DNA of 64,000 nt, from NCBI RefSeq assembly GCF_036884655.1, contig NC_088327.1:17942001-18006000 (forward strand). Direction: 5' to 3'. The position numbers were made by a program, and so were the translations under genes. Below, one piece after another: positions 23,206 through 32,350 of the stretch; positions within the stretch are counted from its first letter, which is position 1; the number at the start of each line of letters is the position of its first letter. The notes beneath the pieces were generated by a model. The model was not told the origin of the DNA, did no database searches, and saw nothing but the letters and a program-made list of their open reading frames with translations. The stretch is from Musa acuminata AAA Group. Lineage: Eukaryota; Streptophyta; Magnoliopsida; Zingiberales; Musaceae.

Positions 23206-24039
23206 TTGACATAACGACGATTTGCACACAACGAATGGAGAAGGTTTTGCACAAATCATGCAATAGCTTTTTGGTACAACTTGAGCAGTAAACTAAGAGA
23301 GAGCCAATAGAATTTAAAGATCCAAACCTACTTTCTTTACTTGCTAAATTTTCAGATATATTTGACGAACCGCGCAACCTACCTCATACCCGTCAGCATG
23401 ATCATTGTATACCGATTCTTCCAAGCAAACCTCTAGCAAATACTCGGCTATATCAGTATCCACATCTCCAGAAGGATGAAATAGAAAGGATTTTAAAAGA
23501 GATGCTTGAAATAGGAGTTATTCGGCCAAGTTGCAGCCCCTACTCTTCACCAGTGCTCCTCGTACAAAAGAAGACGAAACATGACAAATGTGCATTGATT
23601 ACCGAGCTCTCAATGATATAACCGTCAAGGACAAATACCCTATTCTAGTTATAAATGAATTGCTTGATGAATTAAAGGGAGCATGAGTCTTCATAAAGCT
23701 AGACCGTCATTCTGGGTATCAACAAATACGAGTGTGAGAAGAAGACATACCGAAAACCACCTTTCGAACACACAACGGCCACTACGAATTTTTAGTAATG
23801 CCCTTTGGTCTCACCAATGCTCCCTCCACCTTCCAAAGCCTTATGAATGATATTTTCTGGAATTATCTTTGTCAATTTGTGCTGGTTTTCTTCAACGATA
23901 TCCTTATTTATAGCCCTTCTTTTGAAAGTCATTTTCAGCACTTATGACTTATTTTGACAATTTTACGAGAACATGTTCTTTTTGTCAAAAAATCGAAGTG
24001 CAGCTTTCTTCCACGTAAGGTAGAATATCTTAGACATAT
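23206..24039 (+). pseudogene. pol: Gypsy reverse transcriptase, N-terminal two thirds
   Basis: After the insertion the gypsy polyprotein resumes: an MEKVLHKSCNSFLVQLEQ-like start with a TAA shortly after, then [19 protein letters not shown] and the fingers [19 protein letters not shown] followed by VLLVQKK. After a frameshift come weaker LDRHSGYQQIR- and [21 protein letters not shown] segments. The catalytic motif is [13 protein letters not shown]: the first Asp of the FFDD box is Asn (codon 23894-23896). Coding sequence stops at 24039 exactly at the target-site duplication and continues at 31705. Confidence 0.85.
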
Positions 24040-24479
24040 TGTTGAATCTCGTATTTTGATGATGAAACCACTTGATATATGTTTATAATTTAAACTGTGT
24101 TTTGAGTGATGTAGGTCTACTCGATCAGGATTAGACAGTTAACGCAGGAGGAATTGACGTTGCGCCGGAAGAGATCATGTCAGGATATTGGATGGTTGAA
24201 CGCTTCGGACGTCGGGCATCGGGCCAAGGAGAGCGAAATTGCACCAAGGATATCGGGGTTACGGAGGTCAACCGCCGATTGGGCAACAAGCCGCAAGAGA
24301 GGACGATGCACCGAAGAATCGGATGAAGCGCCAACCAATGACGTGCCGGACAACAGAATGTCAATTCGCGTTGTAATAATTGTCTAGATCGGAGTTGAGT
24401 TTTGGTTTGTGTGTGCAGGATTAACTACGATAACAATGAAGACATAAAGCGAAACAAAGTGCCGGAGTCAAACGCGAAG

Positions 24480-24770
24480 GATTCGTTGGGAGTTCGAGAG
24501 TTCGACGGAAGTCCGAAGGTTCGTCGGGAATGCTGCCGGAACTAGTCGAGAATGAGTAGGGAGCTTGCCGAAGGGTTTTTCAGAAGCTTGCCGGAATGTT
24601 CGTTGGAAGTTCGCGGAGCTCACCGAGAAAGATCGGAGCTTGCCGAAGAAGCTCGTTGGAACTCGCCAAGATCAAATCGTGAAGTCCAGGAGCTCGTCGA
24701 GAGTGCACAGAATGGTTTTCGAGAGTTTATCGGAAGACCGTCGGAAGTTCGCCGGAAGCTCGTCGGAAGA
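24480..24770 (+). repeat. Array of CCGGAAG / TCGTCGGAAG-like motifs in the LTR
   Basis: About a dozen degenerate units such as AGTTCGCCGGAAGCTCG and AAGCTTGCCGGAATG recur without a fixed period. The same zone is present in all longer LTRs, for example about 8375-8580, 15810-15990, 30590-30860, 42000-42300, 47200-47490 and 55310-55520. Confidence 0.65.
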
Positions 24771-24942
24771 AGTCTTGACTTACGGACTTTGTAATAGCTC
24801 ATAAAATGTCTTTAAATTTGTAGTTAGCATGTTAATTAGGGTTAGGATTAGGTGTTAATCCTATAACCCAAGTAGGGGCCAATTGGGCCCGAGTTCGGAC
24901 TGGTTTGGGCCAAGTTTGGGGCCCAACCAGTGAGCTGAATTG

Positions 24943-25060
24943 GCCTAGGCGGTGGCACCGCCTAGACTGGGCGGTGGCACCACCTAGCACCCGAGAGCTG
25001 GGTGGTGGTACCGCCAGTCCACTGTCAGTGTCAGCACTAACAGGCGGTGGCACCGCCGGC
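24943..25060 (+). repeat. Palindromic array in the gag-only 5' LTR
   Basis: Four to five GGCGGTGGCACCGCC-like units ending about 60 bases before the TATA box. Confidence 0.8.
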
Positions 25061-25117
25061 CTCGGAAACCAAAGAGAATTCAAATTTTGGAGCCTAAATT
25101 TGAATCCTCTTGAGGCC

Positions 25118-25125
25118 TATAAATA
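25118..25125 (+). promoter_or_regulatory. LTR TATA box
   Basis: TATAAATA in the context GAGGCCTATAAATACCCC, conserved at 31207-31214, 42644-42651, 52471-52478, 56075-56082 and 59726-59733. It marks the likely U3/R boundary, with transcription expected some 30 bases downstream. Confidence 0.75.
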
Positions 25126-25609
25126 CCCCTCATTTCTCAGCAGAGAATACAACCTTTTGAGAAGCTAGAAGTTGAAAAAAGCTTTAGGAAAAGTCTTGTT
25201 TTCAATAGCTTGAGTGTTCACCTCTCTTCTTTTCATTGAAATCTTTGTAAAAGGGTGAACCACTTGTAAGAGGTTGTAAGAGGGGTGTAAGAAGGAGGTT
25301 GATCTTCGCCTAGTAAAGGAAGATCATTAGTGGATGCCGGTGGCCTCGACGGAAGAGGAATCGGAGGAGTGGATGTAGGTCACGATTGACCGAACCACTA
25401 TAAACTACCGTCTTCTCTAGTTTGCATTTTATTCTTGCCATTTACATACTGCAAACTACTTTACTTAGTAACTACGCTTCCATATGCTTCTAAGTTTTTA
25501 AGCTTTTCAATTTCAGTTTTTTATCGTATGAAAGATTTTTCCAAAACCGAAGTTTTAATCCGCTGCACTAATTCACCCCCCCCCTCTTAGTGCCGCTCCG
25601 ATCCTAACA

Positions 25610-25625
25610 ATTGGTATCAGAGCCA
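25610..25625 (+). promoter_or_regulatory. Primer-binding site
   Basis: ATTGGTATCAGAGCCA directly follows the LTR, a full match to the plant initiator tRNA-Met motif. Confidence 0.88.
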
Positions 25626-25659
25626 CGGTTTTCTACTTTGGTTTAACACCCAAATAGAA

Positions 25660-26580
25660 ATGGCTCTTTATGGCTTTCAAGAGGGTCACTCTCTCATTCG
25701 TCCTCCCTTTTTCAATGGGACGGACTACACTTGTTGGAAAACTCAAATGAGAGTTTTCTTACTTTCTTTGGATTTGAATTTATTGCACATAGTCGAAAAT
25801 GGATTTGAAATGTCTTCTCTCCCAATGAACCATTGGAATGATTTGGAGAAGAAGATGTTTTCTCTAAATGCAAAGGCTATGAATGCCTTATATTGTGCAC
25901 ATGACAAAAATGAATTTAATCGCGTTTCGATGTGTGACTCGGCTTTTGATATTTGGAGAACTCTAGAGGTCACTCATGAAGGCACTAGCCGAGTGAAAGA
26001 GTCCAAAATCAATATTCTTGTGCATTCTTACGAACTTTTCCGGATGAAACCAAGTGAGTCCATCGGAGACATGTACACCCGTTTCACGGATGTCATCAAT
26101 GGACTCCAAGCTCTTGGTAAAAGTTTTTTTAATTTTGAACTAGTCACTAGAATCTTAAGATCCCTTCCAAAAAGTTGGGATCCAAAAGTTACGGCCATTC
26201 AAGAGGCCAAGGACCTTAAAACATTCCCTCTCGAAGAACTTATTGGGTCTCTAATGACCTACGAAATGAACAATGTGACAAAAAGGAAACTCGATAATAA
26301 CCTTCCAAAGGACAGGAAGGATTTCGGACATAGAACACATGAAGACCACTCGAGCATAAGCTCAAGTGATGATGAACTTAAACTACAAATGAAACAAAAA
26401 TTAAAAAGAAAAAAGAATGGAACTACTTGCTTTGAACGCAAGATGAATAAAAATTGGGATGAATTGAGCACTTCCGAAGACGAGGAGAAAATCAAGAAAG
26501 GCGAGGTGGCAAACTACGCCTCAACCACTTTCAACAATGAGGTAATCGAAATCCCCCTAATTTATTTCGAAATTACATAA
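25660..26580 (+). CDS. gag: Intact Gag of the gag-only element (306 residues)
   Basis: Copia-type capsid protein. The start at 25660 (MALYGFQEGHSLIRPP) is the conserved gag start 50 bases after the LTR. FFNGTDYTCWKTQMRVF (residues about 17-33) is the DUF4219-like N-terminus; the UBN2-type core runs from about residue 65 (SLNAKAMNALYCAHDKNEF) through HEGTSRVKESKINILVHSY and ILRSLPKSWDPKVTAIQ to LIGSLMTYEM near residue 206. The rest is lysine- and glutamate-rich with no CCHC knuckle. The ORF ends in YFEIT, also the last residues of the relative ending at 44138, so this end is a property of the family, not a fresh break. The open frame suggests recent descent from a functional copy. Confidence 0.9.
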   Translation: MALYGFQEGHSLIRPPFFNGTDYTCWKTQMRVFLLSLDLNLLHIVENGFEMSSLPMNHWNDLEKKMFSLNAKAMNALYCAHDKNEFNRVSMCDSAFDIWRTLEVTHEGTSRVKESKINILVHSYELFRMKPSESIGDMYTRFTDVINGLQALGKSFFNFELVTRILRSLPKSWDPKVTAIQEAKDLKTFPLEELIGSLMTYEMNNVTKRKLDNNLPKDRKDFGHRTHEDHSSISSSDDELKLQMKQKLKRKKNGTTCFERKMNKNWDELSTSEDEEKIKKGEVANYASTTFNNEVIEIPLIYFEIT

Positions 26581-29399
26581 TACTTTCATGAGTTATTTTT
26601 AATTTAGTTTAGGATTAATTTTCTTAAAAATTACATTTGTTATGTTAATGTAATAAAATATTAGATATAAATCTAATGCTTATACACCTAGTAAGATTAA
26701 TCTTATGTATGTGCTTGAGAAGCAAGAATGTGTATTTTGACGATTTCTATATTGATTTTCAATGACGATGCATGACTTTTGAAAGGAAGGCTTGATGATT
26801 TTTTTATGAACCTTGTCTTTGGTTTTCAAACATGATGTATGGTTTTGACATATGAACAAAATTTGAGCATGCTAAGATAAAGTCAATCATATAAATTAAA
26901 ACTAAAGAAGTTTTAGTTATCTATAAGAATCATTCAAAATTATGTTCAATAAAAATGCAAAATGATGGAATGAAAATATTAAATGTTTTAATACCATTTT
27001 ATGCATGAGATTTTAAAAGTTATACATAATGATCTTGATGGTTGTTATGAAGAAATTTATTTTTCGATCCTAAATGATTGATAATATATATATATATATA
27101 TATTTTGGCACAAAAAGGACAAAGGCATACTTATATGAAACAACTAAATAGATAAAAGTATTTTTCTTGAAAATTCTTGGTTTGATGAATCTATTTTATC
27201 ATCTTTTTATGAATATCTTGAGAATGATTTTGATTTGATGATTTGAATTTGAATGAGCTTTATCTTGATTTTTCGAGATTTATAACTTGAGATTTACTCT
27301 ATAAAAATCAAGATCTTGTATCCTCAATGTTCCTTTTTAGCATCTATTATCCAAATGAATTATGATTGGTATCATTGCTATATTTCTTCTTATCGTGCAC
27401 TAAAGAGAAAATTTTCCTAAATGAATCGTGATATTTCGGAACCATAATTCTTTTTATGATTCATAATGAGTTGAGAAATTTTATATGCTTGAATTCATAT
27501 CTTATTCTAAGATTGAATGAATTTTATCTATATCATGATCTCCTAAGATTTTTCCTTGATTATTTAAGAGGAGATTTGTCAAAACAAAACGTGTCTTCTA
27601 TTATTATCTTTTCATGATATGATTTTTATGCAATTCCTTGTACTCATGAAATATTTATCTCATCACCCAATAACTCTTCTTGATATTCCTTATGTGATGA
27701 AACAAAATAATGCATGAAATTCAAATAAGAAGTTAACGATCATGCATGATAGGAAGTAATGAATTTTGACATTTAGATACTATCATTTGAATAGCTATGA
27801 TCATGGTGCCAAAATGATTTATCATGAATGCTTGAATATCATGTATGATATGCCGATATTGATGATTGAGTTATTTGTATCATGCATGAAAAATAAAAGA
27901 TATAGTTTTGAAATTGTGCATGTTCGAATTTGAAAATATGATGATGCATAATGATGAAATTGTGTAATGAAAATATTAAACATTTTGAAACCATGTTTTA
28001 GTGTCATGCATAATGATCATGTTTAATAAATTTTAAAATTATGCATGATGAATCTTGCGATTTACGGATTATTGATTTTTACTATAATGGAAGTGCCTTA
28101 TTAATCTTTGTTGTAATAAATCTTATGCTTTCGATTTTAAACATGATACATGTTTTTATTTGGCATAAATGAAATAAAATCATATGAATTGAAACAACTA
28201 AAAAGAGAAATATTTTTTCCTTGAAAATTTATTTTTCTCTATCTTATTGATCTTGATGATTATTATGATAAATCTATGTATACCATTTTGAATCTCTTGA
28301 AAGTAATGTTGAGATTTTGATGAATTTGATAATTTGAATTTGAATGAGTTTGTATTTAAATTATGATCTTGATTTCTTGGATTTACTACTTGAGATTCTT
28401 TTTTAATCACAATCTCTTCTTTGTACACCTACAATTTTTGTTATTTATAAAACGAAGAGATTTGATAAAATGAATCATGTCTTTTAGTATTCAAATGGTC
28501 TTATCTTTGATGATATGACTTCTTTATATCTATGATATAAATGCCTTGAAATGATTGAAATATTTTACACTTTTATGCTCTTCCCTACTTCTTTCTTGTT
28601 TTCAATGACCGGGAGAAGTTTTGATCATGCATGATAGGATATAATTTGACAAAATTTATACCATCATGAAACATTTATGATTTGCAATGATGCATGCAAT
28701 ACTTGTGCTTTCTAATTATGATGTGATGTATTGCATATGATGTAAATCATGATTTAAAATGCTATGAGTTGTTGCTAAAATGATAAATGTTGATTTAATG
28801 TTTTGTATCATGAATGCTCTAAATGATGATTGTTTGGTACCATGATCAAAATATTGATAAATAGTTAAAAATTTTAGTATCATGTATGATATCCTCGTAA
28901 TGTCGATCGATTTATTCAATATCGTGCATGAATGAAATATAAGGTTTTTGAAAATATGTATATTTTAATTTGAAAATATAATGATGCACAAATAAGATTG
29001 ACACTTAACCCTTATCATGATTTGAAGATTATAGTAAAGGGAAATGAATTACACTATTGTATTGTTATTCCTTTCTATTTGTTAATGACATAGGGGGAGC
29101 AAATTTTGCTAGCTAGCTCGCAAATATCAGGAGAAGCAATGAGTGCTAAGTTACACATTCTGAGAAGAAATTGCTATATTGAAACATTAATGTAATTATG
29201 AATGATGATATGATATTATGCATGTAATACTTCAACTTATGATAATGATGCATGCAATGATAAAATATTCATGATGAAAAATTGTCTTGACATTCATAAC
29301 TTGATTATTCATCCTTTGTCATGATTTTGAAATCGTTGTAAAAGGAAAAAGAACTACAAAACTGTATTCTTCTTTTCTTTTTGACAATGACAAAGGGGG

Positions 29400-29790
29400 A
29401 GAAATATTGCTCGCTCAAGATGCAAAATTTGAAAACTTGCACATTGCAAAAGAAGCAAAACTTGCAACTTGCACATTGCAATAGGAAGCAAGAATCATGA
29501 GCTTACACAAGAAAGCTATCTTGTATTTGCTTTCGTAATTTTTTGCTAGCTTGTATGTAGTAAAACTTGCATATCGTAAAAATTGCTAGCTTATAGTCTA
29601 AAGAGAAGCAAATAGTTGCTATCTCAAAATGTAAAATATGCTAACTTGCTACAGAAGCAAAATTGCTAGCTCAAACATTGCAAAGGAAGCAAAAATTTGC
29701 TAGCTTGCAACTTACATATCGTGAAAACTACTAGCTAGTAGTCTAAAGAGAAGCAATCAATAGCTATCTCAAGAAGACCAAACATGTTAA
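29400..29790 (+). repeat. Degenerate GCTAGC-type tandem repeat
   Basis: Units like AAGAAGCAAAACTTGCTAGC recur every 30-45 bases, in reverse orientation to the arrays in the minus-strand copies as expected. Confidence 0.65.
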
Positions 29791-29892
29791 ACTTACACAT
29801 CTTTAATCGTTAGATTGCATGATGATAAAACTTGATATTATGTTTTTCATGCAATAAGTTAAACCCATATAACAAACACTTAATTGTGGTAC

Positions 29893-29926
29893 TTCTCCTT
29901 TTTGTTGATGACAAATGGGGAGAAGT
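29893..29926. repeat. Inverted repeat with internal polypurine-like box
   Basis: Arms CTTCTCC and GGAGAAG, with TTTTTGT pairing imperfectly to ACAAATG, around a TGATG loop. The right arm is itself an AAATGGGGAGAAG purine run. Confidence 0.7.
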
Positions 29927-30039
29927 ATGTTGATGACATGACATGTGATGCATAAGTTTATGCATATGTTCATGATGATGTGTTGCAAGTATTCATGATG
30001 AATATTGCAATGACTAGAATTCTGTCTAAATTCAAGGTT

Positions 30040-30100
30040 CTATCAATATGGCATATTGATAGGGGGAGTTTGTTTAAACTCCGGGAGTTAAGATTAACTC
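30040..30100 (+). promoter_or_regulatory. Cluster of three hairpins before the polypurine tract
   Basis: 30040-30062: arms CTATCAATATG and CATATTGATAG around one base. 30065-30082: arms GGAGTTT and AAACTCC. 30085-30100: arms GAGTTAA and TTAACTC. The trio is repeated at 46658-46727 and, in reverse, at about 290-345, 8758-8815, 16507-16585, 21013-21085 and 61690-61745. Confidence 0.7.
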
Positions 30101-30120
30101 TGTCATCAAGTAGTTGTCAT

Positions 30121-30138
30121 CATCAAAAAGGGGGAGAT
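30121..30138 (+). promoter_or_regulatory. Polypurine tract
   Basis: CATCAAAAAGGGGGAGAT ends at the 3' LTR; it is the expected primer for plus-strand DNA synthesis. Confidence 0.85.
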
Positions 30139-31699
30139 TATTGAATCTCGTATTTTGATGATGAAACCACTTGATATGTGTTTATAATTTAAACAGCATT
30201 TTGAGTGATGTCGGTCTACTCGATCAGGATTAGACAGTTAACGCAGGAGGAATTGATGTTGCGCCGGAAGAGATCACGTCAGGATATTGGATGGCTGAAC
30301 GCTTCGGACGTCGGGCATCGGGCCAAGGAGAGCAAAATTGCGCCAAGGATATCGGGGTTGCGGAGATCAACCACCGATTGGGCAACAAGCCGCAAGAGAG
30401 GACGATGCACCGAAGAATCGGACGAAGCGCCAACCAATGACGTGCCGAGCAACAGAATGTCAATTCGCGTTGTAATAATTGTCTAGATTGGAGTTGAGTT
30501 TTGGTTTGTGTGTGAAGGATTAACTACGATAACGATGAAGACATAAAGCAAAACAAAGTGCCGGAGTCAAGCGCGAAGGATTCGTTGGGAGTTCGAGAGT
30601 TCGACGGAAGTCCGAAGATTCGTCGGGAATGCTGCCGGAACTAGCCGAGAATGAGTAGGGAGTTTGTCGAAGGGTTTTTCGGAAGCTCGTCGGAAGGTTC
30701 GTTGGAAGTTCGTGGAGCTCACCGAGAAAGATCGGAGCTTGCCGAAGAAGCTCGTTGGAACTCGCCAAGATCAAATCGTGAAGTCTAGGAGCTTGTCGGG
30801 AGTCCGCAGAATGGTTTCCGAGAGTTTATTGGAAGACCGTCGGAAGTTCGCCGGAAGAAGTCTTGACTTACGGACTTTGTAATAGCTTAGAAAATATCTT
30901 TAAATTCGTAGTTAGCATGTTAATTAGGGTTAGGATTAGGTGTTAATCCTATAACCCAAGTAGGGGCCAATTGGGCTCGAGTTCGGACTGGTTTGGGCCA
31001 AGTTTGGGGCCCAACCAGTGAGTTGAATTGGCCTAGCCGGTGGCACCGCCTAGACTGGACGGTGGCACCACCGAGCACCCGAGAGCTGGGCGGTGGCACC
31101 GCCAGTCCACTGTCAGTGTCAGACACTGACAGGCGGTGGCACCGCCGGCCTCGGAAACCAAAGAGAATTCAAATTTTGAAGCCTAAATTTGAATCCTCTT
31201 AAGGCCTATAAATACCCCCCTCATTTCTCAGCGGAGAATACAACCTTTTGAGAAGCTAGAAGTTGAGAAAAGCTTCAGGAAAAGTCTTGTTTTCAATAGC
31301 TTGAGTGTTCACCTCTCTTCTTTTCATTGAAATCTTTTTAAAAGGGTGAACCACTTGTAAGAGGTTGTAAGAGGGGTGTAAGAAGGAGGTTGATCTTCGC
31401 CTAGTAAAGGAAGATCATTAGTGGATGCTGGTGGCCTCGACGGAAGAGGAATCGGAGGAGTGGATGTAGGTCACGATTGACCGAACCACTATAAACTATC
31501 GTCTTTTCTGGTTTGCATTTTATTCTTGCCATTTACATACTGCAAACTACTTTACTTAGTCACTACGCTTCCATATGCTTCTAAGTTATTAAGCTTTTCA
31601 AGTTCGGTTTTTTATCGTACGAAAGATTTTTCCAAAACCGAAGTTTTAATCCGCTGCACTAATTCACCCCCCCCTCTTAGTGCCGCTCCGATCCTAACA
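30139..31699 (+). mobile_element. 3' LTR of the gag-only element
   Basis: 1561 bp, with TG changed to TA at its start and GATCCTAACA at its end. Palindromic array at 31033-31150, TATA box at 31207-31214. Very similar to 24040-25609. Confidence 0.92.
31033..31150 (+). repeat. Palindromic array in the gag-only 3' LTR
   Basis: Same number and order of GGCGGTGGCACCGCC-like units as in the 5' LTR of this element, with single-base differences. Confidence 0.8.
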
Positions 31700-31704
31700 C
31701 ATAT

Positions 31705-32350
31705 CATATTAGAGGAAGGTGTGACGGTGGACCCTTCTAAAATTGAAGCAATGTAGAACTGGCCGACCTCGAGGAACATAAAATCGCTATGCGACCTTCT
31801 CGATTTAACAGGCTACTACTGGAAGTTCATGAAAAACTATAGAAAGATCAGTGCACCTCTTACTTCCTTACTAAAAAAATATGCTTTCCAATGGTCAAAC
31901 TAAGCCACCACTGCCTTCGATGAACTTAAAGTCATAATGACAACAATGTCCATACTAATGCTACATGACTTCAGCAAGACTTTTGTTATTGAAGTCGATG
32001 CCTCTGGAGTCGGAATTGGTGCTGTACTAATGCAAGATGGCCGCCCCCTCACTTTTACCAGTAAGGCATTATCTCTTTCCCATCTCAAGATAACTATTTA
32101 CGACAAGGAGATGCTCGCGATTGTGCATGCGGTGGACAAGTATAGACCATACTTGATCGGGCGATGCATTCAAATCAAGACCGACCATAAAAGTCTAAAA
32201 TATTTCTTATAGTAGAAGATATCTTCCCCCAAGCAGCAAAAATATGTAACAAAGTTTATTGGATATGATTATGAAATAACTTACAAAAAGGGAAAAGAGA
32301 ATATTGTTGCAGATGCGCTTTCGTGGCTACCCGAGCAAGCTGAATTTTCG
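31705..32350 (+). pseudogene. pol: Gypsy reverse transcriptase end and RNase H
   Basis: Resumes with HIILEEGVTVDPSKIEAM, joining LRHI before the insertion. After a stop (M*NWP) come the RT connection segment and, at 31937-32212, RNase H: VIEVDASGVGIGAVLMQDG has the first catalytic Asp, followed by YDKEMLAIVHAVDKYRPYL and IQIKTDHKSLKYFL. A TAG ends that stretch; then SPKQQKYVTKFIGYDYEI and KKGKENIVADALS, the usual lead-in to integrase. RNase H would remove the RNA strand during replication. Several stops interrupt the reading frame. Confidence 0.87.

Larger units (their letters stand above)
24040..25609 (+). mobile_element. 5' LTR of the gag-only element
   Basis: 1570 bp, TGTTGAATCTCG to GATCCTAACA. 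Order: CCGGAAG-like motif array (about 24480-24770), palindromic array (24943-25060), TATA box (25118-25125), a C-run (about 25576-25584) close to the end. Confidence 0.92.
26581..30039 (+). other. Long AT-rich non-coding region replacing pol
   Basis: About 3.5 kb without a recognisable ORF. It is dominated by ATGATGATTTTGA- and CATGCATGAT-like words, with a TA microsatellite at about 27083-27104, polypurine-like GGGGGAG boxes near 29094, 29391 and 29920, and the GCTAGC-type repeat block at about 29400-29790. Similar sequence follows gag at 44139-46650. Confidence 0.75.
24040..31699 (+). mobile_element. Gag-only LTR retrotransposon (TR-GAG type), best preserved copy
   Basis: 7660 bp between perfect CATAT duplications (24035-24039 and 31700-31704). 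It has both LTRs, a tRNA-Met primer site, one intact gag ORF, 3.5 kb of AT-rich non-coding DNA, a hairpin cluster, a polypurine tract, and no protease, integrase, reverse transcriptase or RNase H. Terminal-repeat elements with only Gag are known in plants (TR-GAG); movement would need pol products from a relative, for which the SIRE-like elements are candidates because they share LTR ends, primer site, gag and polypurine tract. The LTRs are very alike, so it is among the youngest insertions here. Confidence 0.88.

Noticed and set aside
24131..25168. Many short ORFs in LTRs, for example 24154-24387, 24565-24804, 24905-25168 and their counterparts in other LTRs
   Set aside because: They recur because the LTRs recur. 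Their Pro-, Gly- and Arg-rich peptides come from the palindromic and CCGGAAG arrays, and no domain or conserved start was seen.
25610..25625. tRNA gene at the TGGTATCAGAGC sites
   Set aside because: Only the short complement of the tRNA 3' end is present; these are retrotransposon primer-binding sites.
26581..30039. Hidden decayed pol in the long spacer of the gag-only element
   Set aside because: All frames were scanned for DSG, HHCC, YVDD, SKKQ and EAEY motifs that are easily seen in the SIRE-like copies; none was found. A profile search would still be worthwhile.
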